This document shows positions 1-7,343 of a stretch of 64,000 bases of DNA, piece by piece. The notes beneath the pieces were generated by a model. It saw only the letters and a program-made list of their open reading frames with translations, had not been told where the DNA came from and made no database searches. The position numbers and the translations under genes were made by a program. Positions within the stretch are counted from its first letter, which is position 1, and each line of letters starts with the position of its first letter. The stretch spans positions 1,681,001 through 1,745,000 of the forward strand of contig NZ_CP086235.1 of the NCBI RefSeq assembly GCF_023612095.1. The letters are read 5' to 3'. The stretch is from Cytobacillus firmus. Lineage in GTDB: Bacteria; Bacillota; Bacilli; Bacillales; Cytobacillaceae.

Positions 1-1
1 C

Positions 2-514
2 CAAATGAGAAAAGACTTATTTTACCGCTTAAACGTTCTCACTTTTGGTCTCCTGCCTCTTAGGGAGAGAAAGGAAGATATTGAATTTCTTGCCCATCAT
101 TTTATTAAGCGATTTAATCACGTGTTAAAAAAAGGACTTTCAGGAATCGGGGATGATGTGCTGGCGTTTTTCAGACAATACCATTGGCCCGGTAACGTCA
201 GGGAATTAAAGCATACAATCGAGTACATGATGAATGTCTGTGAAGGAGACTTTCTAAAAGCTGAGGATTTGCCAGTTATATTGAAACAGCAGCTTCAAAA
301 GAATAAACAGGATTTTTCACTGAAAGTCCAGCCATTAAAAGCGAGTATGCAAAAGCAGGAAAAAGCTTTAATCGAAAAAGCTCTTCAAGAAACAAACGGA
401 AATATAAAAAAAGCCGCAAAGCTATTGGAGGTGCCCCGTCAGACACTGCAATATAAATTGGCCAAGTATAATATTGAAATGAATAACAGAGTCCTGGAAA
501 AAAGTGCCGAGTAA
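2..514 (+). CDS. Sigma-54-dependent transcriptional activator, C-terminal part (cut by window edge)
   Basis: The visible 170 residues are the end of an NtrC/RocR-type enhancer-binding protein. The first third is the end of the AAA+ domain (RKDLFYRLNV, then PLRERKEDI, then WPGNVREL near residue 60). The last 40 residues form a Fis-type helix-turn-helix (NGNIKKAAKLLEVPRQTLQ). The GAFTGA loop and sensor domain lie outside the window. Such proteins bind upstream sites and hydrolyse ATP to open sigma-54 promoters. The next gene, kamA, has an excellent -24/-12 promoter, so this is very likely its dedicated activator. In B. thuringiensis a regulator named KamR plays that role for kamA. The gene ends in a terminator that overlaps its stop codon. 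Confidence 0.93.
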   Translation, partial: QMRKDLFYRLNVLTFGLLPLRERKEDIEFLAHHFIKRFNHVLKKGLSGIGDDVLAFFRQYHWPGNVRELKHTIEYMMNVCEGDFLKAEDLPVILKQQLQKNKQDFSLKVQPLKASMQKQEKALIEKALQETNGNIKKAAKLLEVPRQTLQYKLAKYNIEMNNRVLEKSAE

Positions 515-530
515 TCGGCACTTTTTTGTT
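498..530 (+). terminator. Terminator of the sigma-54 activator gene
   Basis: A stem of about 10 bp (AAAGTGCCGA / TCGGCACTTT) is followed by a T run. The loop contains the TAA stop codon of the activator, so the gene ends inside its own terminator. Confidence 0.9.
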
Positions 531-615
531 TTATCGGAAATGAAAGTATCCCTTAACTTGCAAATAATCGCCAATTCTGAAGGGGTTTCATATGATAGTA
601 CGAAATATTCTGAAT

Positions 616-632
616 TGGCATGAAACTTGCAA
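616..632 (+). promoter_or_regulatory. Sigma-54 (-24/-12) promoter of kamA
   Basis: TGGCATG-N4-TTGCAA has the invariant GG and GC dinucleotides (617-618 and 629-630) exactly 10 bases apart, as SigL/sigma-54 requires. Transcription would start near 642. This rules out translation from the in-frame ATG at 592 and fixes the start at 670. An inverted repeat GCCAATTC (570-577) / GAATTGGC (612-619) overlaps the -24 box and may be an activator or accessory site, or chance. Confidence 0.88.
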
Positions 633-669
633 TATGTATTTAATAGAAATTCATATAGGGGGAATAGAG

Positions 670-2100
670 ATGAAGAACTTTTTATATAAACCGGATCGGC
701 ATTGGAAAGATATTGAGCTATGGAAAGACGTCACAGAAGAACAATGGAATGATTGGCTCTGGCAGCTGACGAACACCATTCGGACAGTTGATGATTTGAA
801 AAAGGTGATTAATCTTACACCAGAAGAGGAGGAAGGAGTCAGGATTTCTGCAAAGACCATCCCTTTAAATATTACACCTTATTATGCTTCACTAATGAAT
901 CCGGATGACCCCCGGTGTCCGGTGAGGATGCAATCCGTCCCTATTTCAAATGAAATCTATAAAACTAAATATGATCTTGAAGATCCGCTGCATGAGGACG
1001 AAGACTCCCCAGTTCCGGGGTTAACACACCGCTACCCTGACCGGGTCTTATTTTTGGTAACAAATCAATGTTCAATGTATTGCCGTTATTGTACAAGAAG
1101 AAGATTTTCCGGACAAATCGGCATGGGTGTACCGAAAAAACAGCTGGATGCGGCGATCAGCTATATCAGGAGTGCTCCTCAGGTTCGAGATGTTCTCATT
1201 TCCGGTGGAGACGGACTTTTGATCAATGACAATATACTTGAATACATTCTGAAAAATTTACGTGAAATCGATCATGTTGAAATCATCAGAATCGGCACGA
1301 GAGCTCCAGTTGTATTTCCCCAGCGGATCACCGAGAATTTATGCAATATCCTGAAAAAGTATCATCCGGTGTGGCTAAATACACATTTTAACACTTCCAT
1401 TGAAATTACCGAGGATTCTAAGCGAGCATGTGAGATGCTGGCAAATGCCGGTGTGCCTGTGGGGAATCAATCCGTCATTTTGGCAGGCATAAACGACAGC
1501 GTTCCTATTATGAAAAGACTAATGCATGACCTTGTTAAAATCCGGGTTCGTCCTTATTACATTTATCAATGTGATCTTTCTGAAGGCATTGGCCATTTCC
1601 GCGCTCCGGTTTCGAAGGGGCTTGAAATTATTGAAGGGTTGAGGGGACATACATCGGGTTATGCTGTTCCGACTTTTGTGGTCGATGCGCCTGGCGGAGG
1701 CGGGAAGATTTCACTGCAGCCGAATTATTTGATCTCGCAAAGTGCTGACAAAGTGGTCCTCCGCAATTTCGAAGGTGTAATCACCACGTATCCTGAGCCT
1801 GAAAACTATGTCCCAGGCCGTGCAGAAGGCTACTTTAAAGAAATTTATCCTGATATGGATGAGAAAAAATCAAATGTGGGCATTGCCGCGCTAATGAATG
1901 ACCAGCAGTTCAACCTGGTGCCAGAAGGCCTGGCAAGGCTGGATCGCCGCGACAAATATGACAGCGATCCAGAGCACATTTCTTTGAAAGATAAGCGGGG
2001 CAAACGGGATGAATTAAAGGAAAAGAAATTCAATGCCCAGCAGACAAAGCAGAGCCCTGCAGCAGAAGCGGGCTCACAAGCTGCGGCTGCCAAGGAATAG
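670..2100 (+). CDS. kamA: L-lysine 2,3-aminomutase
   Basis: Radical-SAM, PLP-dependent enzyme that converts L-lysine to L-beta-lysine, the first step of the aminomutase route of lysine degradation or of beta-lysine osmolyte synthesis. The iron-sulfur motif CSMYCRYC gives ligands C134, C138 and C141. The PLP lysine lies in PGGGGK (K346). The start at 670 follows a strong AGGGGGAATAG ribosome site and lies downstream of the sigma-54 promoter; it gives 476 residues, close to the usual length near 470. The last 25 residues are a low-complexity Ala/Gln-rich tail. yokU follows after 10 bases and is probably co-transcribed. No beta-lysine acetyltransferase (ablB) follows, unlike in several relatives. 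Confidence 0.97.
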   Translation: MKNFLYKPDRHWKDIELWKDVTEEQWNDWLWQLTNTIRTVDDLKKVINLTPEEEEGVRISAKTIPLNITPYYASLMNPDDPRCPVRMQSVPISNEIYKTKYDLEDPLHEDEDSPVPGLTHRYPDRVLFLVTNQCSMYCRYCTRRRFSGQIGMGVPKKQLDAAISYIRSAPQVRDVLISGGDGLLINDNILEYILKNLREIDHVEIIRIGTRAPVVFPQRITENLCNILKKYHPVWLNTHFNTSIEITEDSKRACEMLANAGVPVGNQSVILAGINDSVPIMKRLMHDLVKIRVRPYYIYQCDLSEGIGHFRAPVSKGLEIIEGLRGHTSGYAVPTFVVDAPGGGGKISLQPNYLISQSADKVVLRNFEGVITTYPEPENYVPGRAEGYFKEIYPDMDEKKSNVGIAALMNDQQFNLVPEGLARLDRRDKYDSDPEHISLKDKRGKRDELKEKKFNAQQTKQSPAAEAGSQAAAAKE

Positions 2101-2110
2101 GAGGACAGGA

Positions 2111-2404
2111 ATGGGAAGTAAATGTGCATGGTGTGAAAGCCAAAATATTAATGAAAGCAGCGAAACAGTTTATTGGGAGCTTCCTGATGGAACAAGGGCC
2201 ATCCAAATAAATGAGACACCTTCCATTGCCTGCAGGGATTGTGATATGGTTTACCAGTCAGATGAGCTTGTTAAGACGATTGAGGACCAGCTATTTTTAA
2301 TTGATGTGAAGAAGATCGGAAAAGAAATAAATTACGAAAAATTGATGGAGCAGCCAAGGCTGCTGAAAAGAAACTATTTTGATTTTTCTTCCTATGATAA
2401 GTAA
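2111..2404 (+). CDS. yokU: YokU-like zinc-ribbon protein (YgiT-type zinc finger)
   Basis: A 97-residue protein with two Cys-x2-Cys pairs (KCAWC near the start, ACRDC near residue 40) that should bind one zinc, as in the N-terminal domain of YgiT/MqsA antitoxins. The ribosome site TAGGAGG at 2098-2104 overlaps the kamA stop, so translation is probably coupled. YokU commonly sits beside kamA in Bacilli; its function is not known. No toxin partner or separate DNA-binding domain is visible, so I do not call it an antitoxin. Confidence 0.85.
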   Translation: MGSKCAWCESQNINESSETVYWELPDGTRAIQINETPSIACRDCDMVYQSDELVKTIEDQLFLIDVKKIGKEINYEKLMEQPRLLKRNYFDFSSYDK

Positions 2405-2411
2405 GGAAAAG

Positions 2412-2440
2412 GGCAGCCCGCAGATATGAGGGCTGTTTTT
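2412..2440 (+). terminator. Terminator of the kamA-yokU operon
   Basis: CAGCCC (2414-2419) pairs with GGGCTG (2430-2435), followed by five T. Confidence 0.85.
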
Positions 2441-2527
2441 AATGTGTATAAGTAGACGAGCTTGGCACAGTTCGATTATAGTAGAAAATAAATTAATGAA
2501 CGACTGAATAAAAAGGAAGGCGTTAAT

Positions 2528-2749
2528 ATGTCAAAAACTTTCTATCACTTTTTAATGAAATACAGGCATCCAGCACCAAAAGACAACATCAGCCGTTTTG
2601 CCAATAACGCATATGAAGACCACAGCTTTCCAAAAACGTCATATGATTACGAAGAAATTAGTTCCTATCTGGAGTTGAACGGTTCATACATGGAAAGCAT
2701 GTCTGTATTTGATGAAGCCTGGCAATTGTATGTCCTTATTGAAAGCTGA
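2528..2749 (+). CDS. yozE: YozE family protein
   Basis: A 73-residue cytoplasmic protein closely resembling B. subtilis YozE (hallmarks: FYHFLMKYRHPAPKD near the start, AYEDHSFPKTS in the middle, SSYLELN). It belongs to the sterile-alpha-motif-like YozE_SAM_like family; its role is unknown. The ribosome site AAGGAAGG lies a few bases before the ATG. It stands alone between terminators, in the same neighbourhood as in B. subtilis (yokU, yozE, yodN, yozD). Confidence 0.93.
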   Translation: MSKTFYHFLMKYRHPAPKDNISRFANNAYEDHSFPKTSYDYEEISSYLELNGSYMESMSVFDEAWQLYVLIES

Positions 2750-2762
2750 ATGAACATTTTGA

Positions 2763-2789
2763 AACACTCCTGCTCTGGAGTGTTTTTTT
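2763..2789 (+). terminator. Terminator of yozE
   Basis: AACACTCC / GGAGTGTT with a 6-base loop and a run of T. Confidence 0.92.
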
Positions 2790-2839
2790 ATTTTGCTGTT
2801 TTCTTAAAGTCTGTTGTATTTAATATTTTAGTCTAATTT

Positions 2840-3027
2840 ACTGAGTTGATCTTCGCTGTGGACACTTGATCCTCGAAAATGCTGACGCATTTCCTTCGTG
2901 CGGTGTTCATTCGAGGAAGTTTATTCAATGTCCTGCGGGAGGAGAGGGAGCGGGAGACCCCGCAGGCGAAGCCGAGGAGGCTCCCGTTCTTCCCGCGGAA
3001 AGCAAGTAACCGTAGCGGAAAGCAACG
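2840..3027. repeat. Intergenic structured repeat, copy 1 of 3
   Basis: First of three related intergenic elements (others near 16341 and 41967). All open with CTGAGTTGAT. This copy has a left hairpin module (CCTCGAA 2871-2877 with TTCGAGG 2910-2916, enclosing AATGC/GCATT) and a GC-rich right module. In the right module CGGGAG (2951-2956) pairs with CTCCCG (2981-2986), enclosing a small hairpin GGC-GAA-GCC (2965-2973). Open reading frames in it are GC-rich low-complexity shadows. Elements of this look occur between genes in many Bacillaceae; I know no function. Confidence 0.88.
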
Positions 3028-3169
3028 GGCTGAATATAAATACTAAATTCATCTTTATTTTGAAAAAGGCTTTTGATTGATTGTGATGAACGTACGGACG
3101 ATTTACATAAAAAGTGCATATACTATTGTATTCACTACTCACGACTCAGTCATTGAGAGGATGGAGGAA

Positions 3170-3865
3170 ATGAGCAAAAAGAAAAAACCCAAGTACAAAA
3201 TCGGTGATACAGTCGTGATCACTATTTATGGTACAGTCGGAAAAGTAACAGATGTAAAGTGGCTAGATGATATGTACGTCTATGAAGTCAATAAAAGTGA
3301 AGGTCTATATATGGAATCCAGCCTTCAAATGCTGTCTGAGTATGAAGGTGAGATTATGGAAAAGGAGCATATTGACATCGAATATAAATACTTTTTTGGC
3401 GACCTGGTCCATGTTAAGGGGTATGGTTCGGATCTTTTCAAAATCGTAGGCTTCAGGACGGAAATTTGGAGATACAAAGAAGATGCATGGGAAGATGTTA
3501 TTTATGAGCTTTCAAGGATTAATGACGGGGAATGGCTGGAAGCTGGGGAAGAAGAGCTGACACTCGTTGCGGATGCTGAAAGTGCTGATGCATTTATTCA
3601 AAAGCTGGGGCTCCTCTATATGATCAATAAAAAAGAAAAGCTTCCTGAATTAAGGGAAACGGCACATTCATTTCGAAAGGCAGAAAAGGAATTGCTGGAT
3701 GGGATAAAAGAAAGAAAAGTGCTGATTGATGGCTTGCTTGATATATACAATGATTATCGTATTCTTTATGAAATGTTTCAGGATGATGAGTATAAGCATA
3801 TCATGCGGGTTATACTCAGAAAGCTGAAGCATATTGCCAACAATGATGATAAGAGCACTGTGTAA
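3170..3865 (+). CDS. YodN-like protein of unknown function
   Basis: A 231-residue soluble protein. It starts with a basic stretch, then an SH3/KOW-like beta segment (KYKIGDTVVITIYGTVGKV), a second similar beta unit (FFGDLVHVKGYGSDLFKIVG), and a helical C-terminal half (KAEKELLDGIKERKVLIDGLL). I chose ATG 3170 because GGAGG-like sequence lies just before it; ATG 3161 in the same frame is possible. The longer frame back to 3077 has no ribosome site. Its place between yozE and yozD matches B. subtilis yodN, but I assign that name from position and rough memory only. Function unknown. Confidence 0.75.
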   Translation: MSKKKKPKYKIGDTVVITIYGTVGKVTDVKWLDDMYVYEVNKSEGLYMESSLQMLSEYEGEIMEKEHIDIEYKYFFGDLVHVKGYGSDLFKIVGFRTEIWRYKEDAWEDVIYELSRINDGEWLEAGEEELTLVADAESADAFIQKLGLLYMINKKEKLPELRETAHSFRKAEKELLDGIKERKVLIDGLLDIYNDYRILYEMFQDDEYKHIMRVILRKLKHIANNDDKSTV

Positions 3866-3893
3866 AAAGAAGTCACTGAAGTTCCAGCGCTTT

Positions 3894-4055
3894 TTAGAGC
3901 CAGGTGACCAGGAGATACAGTAAAAATGGGATGCCAAACCATATGACGAGCTTGAACCAGGCATTTAATAGATTGCTATAAAGATTTATTATTGAGCTTT
4001 CTTCAAGATTGACATCTTCTTTAATTAGTAGGGCTAGTCTGGATATACTGGACAT
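3894..4055 (-). CDS. Small membrane protein, 53 residues
   Basis: An ATG at 4055 on the minus strand follows a strong GAGGAGG ribosome site and opens a 53-residue frame. The first 30 residues are amphipathic (SSISRLALLIKEDVNLEE). They are followed by one hydrophobic segment with aromatic edges (FKLVIWFGIPFLLYLLVTW) that runs to the C-terminus. It reads as a tail-anchored or single-pass small protein, and is convergent with the yodN-like gene. I do not recognise the family. The good ribosome site and clean membrane segment make it likely to be real. Confidence 0.65.
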   Translation of the reverse strand: MSSISRLALLIKEDVNLEESSIINLYSNLLNAWFKLVIWFGIPFLLYLLVTWL

Positions 4056-4221
4056 GTCGCTGCCTCCTCAATTTCTGTATAATATGGATTGCTGTTGGCT
4101 GTTTATCCTATATGTATGTCCTGACTGAAGAAAAATGCATTGAAAATAAAATAAAGAATATGGCTTGTTCTGCATGAATCCAGGGAGTACTTCATACATT
4201 CTGTACAAAGGGGGCGTTGCT

Positions 4222-4395
4222 GTGAAGGAAATAGAAGTCGTAATAGATACAGAAGAAATTGCTGAGTTTTTCTTTCATGAGCTGGCAAAAAGGGGATATG
4301 TGCCTACTGAAGGAGAATTGGATGAACTTGCAGATATCACGTTTGAATACCTGCTGCAAAAGTGCATCATTGACGAAGAAGTTGAAGATGACTGA
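4222..4395 (+). CDS. yozD: YozD family protein
   Basis: A 57-residue acidic protein matching the YozD family (IDTEEIAEFFFHELAKRGYVPTE, then ELADITFEYLL, acidic tail). The GTG start at 4222 follows AAAGGGGGC; the in-frame ATG at 4165 has no ribosome site. It is short, helical and cytoplasmic, with no known function. The neighbourhood agrees with B. subtilis, where yozD lies in the yodL-yodM-yozD-yodN-yozE row. Confidence 0.88.
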   Translation: MKEIEVVIDTEEIAEFFFHELAKRGYVPTEGELDELADITFEYLLQKCIIDEEVEDD

Positions 4396-4401
4396 TATAG
4401 A

Positions 4402-4434
4402 AAAATGACGAGGAAAGGTGCTCGTCATTTTTTT
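4402..4434 (+). terminator. Terminator of yozD
   Basis: AAATGACGAG / CTCGTCATTT stem followed by seven T. Confidence 0.93.
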
Positions 4435-4544
4435 GCGGAGCAGCAGGAACATCTTACACATACATATTTCTAAACACCCATTTTATGTGGGTACGCAGGG
4501 AACGCAGCATTTCCGAAAAAAATATGTGCTGCCACCACAGAAAG

Positions 4545-4571
4545 TGAAACCTTCTTGTTAATAAGCACGTA
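4545..4571 (+). promoter_or_regulatory. ECF-sigma-type promoter of spo0M
   Basis: TGAAAC (4545-4550) and CGTA (4568-4571) are 17 bases apart, one more than the usual SigW spacing of 16. B. subtilis spo0M is a known SigW target, which supports the call. Confidence 0.6.
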
Positions 4572-4643
4572 TATCTAAGTGAAATAAGTGCTTTGCTTTA
4601 TATATGGCAGTAAAAATAAAAAAGGAAACAGGGAGAGAAGCAT

Positions 4644-5413
4644 ATGTCATTTTTTAATAAGGTTTTGGCAAGTGTGGGAATTGGATCAGCAAAAGTGGAT
4701 ACGAAACTTGAAAAGGATTCAGCGGTTCCGGGAGAAGCCCTCAGAGGCGTGGTTGAGATTACAGGGGGCAGCACCGAACAGAAAATTGATGATATTTACC
4801 TTTCATTGAATACTACTTATATAAAAGAATCAGATGATAAAAAATATACAGTCTCCGGTCTGATTGACCGTTTCAGGCTTGCTCAATCCTTTACCCTGGC
4901 AGCCAATGAACGAAAGGAAATTCCTTTTACCTTTAACCTTCCAGCTGACACACCTTTGTCTATTGGCAAAACGAAAATATGGGTGACGACAGGACTGGAT
5001 ATAAAAACGCGGTGGATCCTGCAGATAAGGATTATATTCGTGTTGCTGCTACCCCGCTGATGGATTCTGTATTGAACGCTGTTTCAAGTATGGGATTCCG
5101 TTTGAGGGAAGCTGAGTGTGAACAGGCTCCGCACCGCCTTCGCAGAAGGCTTCCGTTTATCCAGGAGTTTGAATTTGTTCCAGTCTCCGGCCCTTTCAGA
5201 GGAAAACTTGATGAACTGGAAGTGGTCTTTTTTCCACTGTCAAACGGAGAGACCGAGGTTATGATGCAAGTAGACCGTAAAGCGAGAGGGATTGGCGGAT
5301 TCCTGGCAGAAGCATTAGAAATGGATGAAACATTTGTCCGTTTCACTGTTACAAATGCAGATATTCCTTATATGCAGCAAAAGCTTCAGTCGGTCATTGC
5401 AAAATATGCTTAA
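4644..5413 (+). pseudogene. spo0M: spo0M sporulation-control gene, interrupted by a one-base frameshift
   Basis: Spo0M is an arrestin-like cytoplasmic protein that affects sporulation timing. The N-terminal half reads from ATG 4644 (SD GGGAGAGAAG) to about residue 121 (WVTTGLDIK). The family sequence then continues one frame back as NAVDPADKD and runs to 5413 (QSVIAKYA). The switch falls in a run of five A at 5003-5007; six A would join the halves into a protein of about 256 residues, the normal length. As written, the first frame ends at 5060. This may be a true mutation, a sequencing error in a homopolymer, or less likely slippage on A-AAA. A SigW-like promoter lies upstream. Confidence 0.88.
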
Positions 5414-5422
5414 TTCATTAAG

Positions 5423-5452
5423 AAAACGATGGGTGATGCCCATCGTTTTTTT
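5423..5452 (+). terminator. Terminator of spo0M
   Basis: AAACGATGGG / CCCATCGTTT stem with seven T. Confidence 0.92.
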
Positions 5453-5484
5453 GATTTGGCTGCAGCAGTGGAATGCTTTGGCTG

Positions 5485-6342
5485 TTATGCCAGAAGTGTT
5501 CTAATTAAATCCTGTCCTTTTAAAAAGGGGGTAATGAGCACGTACATGATTGAATCCGGGATTCTCTTCTCATCATCGGAAATTATGCCATGAACACCAA
5601 GCCTCTGCATGTCTGCAAATTGGTATTGTTTGCTGATGGTCCACGAATAGATCTCATAACCGAATATTTCAGCTTGATTAATGAAGGACTTGGAAAGCAG
5701 GAGATGGTGAACAGATAGAAAAGAGGCAAAATCGCGGTAGGATGCCAAATGAAACAAGTCCAGGTGTTTACTCAGCAGCAGGCCGGCAGGGATCTGGGGA
5801 GCCAGCTTGTGAAACTTTTTCATTTCATTAATATGAAAAGATTGGACTTTTATCTGGCTGTCGGATTTGTAAGAGTTTAATACGTCTGCGAGAATTTCTG
5901 TCATGCCAGGCTGGTTTTCAGGTGATTTCATCTCAATTATCATTCCTATTTTTCCGCTGGCCTGTTTTAAAACTTCAGTCAATGTAGGGATTTTTTCACC
6001 GGCATACGCGGGAGAAAACCATGAGCCTGCATCCAGTTTTTTTAAGTCTTTAACCGTTAATTCCTCAATTAACCCCTCACCGTCGGTAGTTCGCAAAACA
6101 TTCGCATCATGAATAACAACCAGCTGTTTATCCTTGCTCAGCCTTACATCTAACTCGATATAGTCAAAACCCATTTCTATAGCTTTTTCAAACGATGCAA
6201 GCGTGTTTTCGGGTGCAAGTGCCGATGCGCCTCTGTGTGCGATGGACTTAAATGGCATGAGAGGCTGAAAAAAATAAGAAATAGTCATTAATAACATTCC
6301 AATTAAGATTGAAAATAAAACAAGCTTTTTAGAGCTCCGCAA
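5485..6342 (-). CDS. Membrane-anchored glycerophosphodiester phosphodiesterase (GDPD family)
   Basis: Hydrolyses glycerophosphodiesters to glycerol 3-phosphate and an alcohol. A basic start and one hydrophobic segment (LVLFSILIGMLLMTISYFF) place the catalytic domain outside the membrane. Signature residues are HRGAS near residue 36, PENTL, YIELDVR, VIHD and IIEMK. The start is TTG 6342: the ribosome site GGAGGTGATG sits before it, and the nearby ATG is followed directly by a stop. Length 285 fits the family. A cre-like site lies 54 bases upstream, which suggests carbon catabolite control and fits a role in feeding the glp pathway at 48-53 kb. The exact substrate is unknown. Confidence 0.92.
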   Translation of the reverse strand: MRSSKKLVLFSILIGMLLMTISYFFQPLMPFKSIAHRGASALAPENTLASFEKAIEMGFDYIELDVRLSKDKQLVVIHDANVLRTTDGEGLIEELTVKDLKKLDAGSWFSPAYAGEKIPTLTEVLKQASGKIGMIIEMKSPENQPGMTEILADVLNSYKSDSQIKVQSFHINEMKKFHKLAPQIPAGLLLSKHLDLFHLASYRDFASFLSVHHLLLSKSFINQAEIFGYEIYSWTISKQYQFADMQRLGVHGIISDDEKRIPDSIMYVLITPFLKGQDLIRTLLA

Positions 6343-6395
6343 TTACATCACCTCCATATATGACTTTTATACATAATATGCAGAATGAACATTTT

Positions 6396-6409
6396 TGAAA
6401 GCGTTTTCT
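6396..6409. promoter_or_regulatory. Candidate CcpA-binding cre site
   Basis: TGAAAGCGTTTTCT matches the cre consensus TGWNANCGNTNWCA at 13 of 14 positions. It lies between the divergent GDPD and yodL genes, closer to GDPD. Confidence 0.6.
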
Positions 6410-6535
6410 TTACGGAAAAAACCGTGAATCGACAAAAATAGTATTTTTTTGATGGAGGAAACGACAAGAAAAATGGCTAATTATACAGTAATAAATTATT
6501 GTTCACGTAATGCTGAAATAAGAGGGGGATGCCAT

Positions 6536-6844
6536 ATGCTGAAGGAATTAACAAGAATCAGAAGAAGAGAGTATGATGTTACGATCTTTCAAACACCTGA
6601 ATTCAGGGGCAAAAAAGGCTTTCAGCAAGTATATCGCCTAAATGTCGAAGCTTTGACTCATGATGAATGCCTTGAATCAGTTTTTAGCAAGTTTAATGTG
6701 CATGACCGGATCCCTGGAGATTTTGATGGCCGGTTTATTTCCACAGGAGATATACTCTATATTGATGAAGGCAGAAGAGGGCAATTTTATTATCAGCTGA
6801 AGCCGGGCGGCTGGGAAGAAGTAAACCGGATACATATTAGATAA
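6536..6844 (+). CDS. yodL: YodL-like MreB-targeting protein
   Basis: A 102-residue protein with the YodL signature: YDVTIFQTPEF, QVYRLNVEAL, DRIPGDFDGRFISTGDI and FYYQLKPGGWEEVNRI. In B. subtilis YodL is made in the mother cell early in sporulation and interferes with MreB; that role is inferred here. ATG 6536 follows AGAGGGGGA; the longer frame from 6449 has no comparable ribosome site. It is bounded by a terminator shared with the small convergent gene. Confidence 0.85.
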   Translation: MLKELTRIRRREYDVTIFQTPEFRGKKGFQQVYRLNVEALTHDECLESVFSKFNVHDRIPGDFDGRFISTGDILYIDEGRRGQFYYQLKPGGWEEVNRIHIR

Positions 6845-6850
6845 ATAAGA

Positions 6851-6886
6851 AAACAGGAGGGCATAATAGCTCTCCTGTTTATTTTT
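6851..6886 (+). terminator. Terminator of yodL
   Basis: AAACAGGAG / CTCCTGTTT followed by a T-rich tail; the A-rich left flank could also serve the convergent gene. Confidence 0.88.
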
Positions 6887-6896
6887 ATTAAATAGT

Positions 6897-7046
6897 TTAT
6901 TCTGTTATGTTAGATCCCGGACTGTTTTTGCGTTTGTTGGCTGTGAATTCCTTGCCATGAGCTTCCTGCTCTGCAACAATGGCTTCAGCAGGAATATGAT
7001 TATTTTTCTTGGGTGAATTTATACGGTTGCGGTGCTTTTTGCCCAT
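6897..7046 (-). CDS. Small basic protein, 49 residues
   Basis: ATG 7046 on the minus strand follows GGAGGGAC and opens a 49-residue, Lys/Asn/Arg-rich frame with no hydrophobic core (MGKKHRNRINSPKKNN at the start). Composition is like the minor small spore proteins of Bacilli, but I cannot match a named family. It lies in tandem behind another small basic gene (7062-7190); the gap is only 15 bases, so they form an operon. Confidence 0.68.
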   Translation of the reverse strand: MGKKHRNRINSPKKNNHIPAEAIVAEQEAHGKEFTANKRKNSPGSNITE

Positions 7047-7061
7047 ATTAAGTCCCTCCGG

Positions 7062-7190
7062 TTATCGATTGCTTTTTGTTTTGACTGTTTTTGATGTATT
7101 AGGCTCAGTATTAGCCCTCGAAGATGGATTTGTCTCATTGGCATGCTGGACTGCCTGTCTGAGTTTTTTGCTCATTCCTTTTTGCGGCAT
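7062..7190 (-). CDS. Small basic protein, 42 residues
   Basis: ATG 7190 on the minus strand is preceded by AAAGGAGG at the right spacing. The 42-residue product (MPQKGMSKKLRQAVQHANET at the start, then a Ser/Thr/Asn-rich tail) is basic and probably disordered. It is the first gene of a two-gene operon, divergent from deoD. Unknown function; a spore-associated role is only a guess from size and composition. Confidence 0.65.
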   Translation of the reverse strand: MPQKGMSKKLRQAVQHANETNPSSRANTEPNTSKTVKTKSNR

Positions 7191-7274
7191 GATTACAACC
7201 TCCTTTGGAAAAGCTAAAATTAGCTTTCCCGCACAGGCAAAAAACATGCCCTGTCTTATTTGTTTCTAACTGGT

Positions 7275-7296
7275 GTCACATATGGTATAGTGTGAC
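7275..7296. promoter_or_regulatory. Palindrome upstream of deoD, possible operator
   Basis: GTCACA (7275-7280) and TGTGAC (7291-7296) form a perfect inverted repeat with a 10-base spacer containing a -10-like TATAGT overlap. A repressor bound here would cover the likely deoD promoter. Confidence 0.45.
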
Positions 7297-7343
7297 TTGG
7301 AAGCATTTACATCAGCTTCAGAATTAAGTTGGAGGTTAGATTA

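Noticed and set aside
592..669. Longer start of kamA at ATG 592
   Set aside because: It lies upstream of the sigma-54 promoter and its transcription start.
2898..3142. Open reading frames on both strands inside repeat copy 1
   Set aside because: GC-rich low-complexity Arg/Ser/Gly products from a structured repeat; no ribosome site and no homology across copies.
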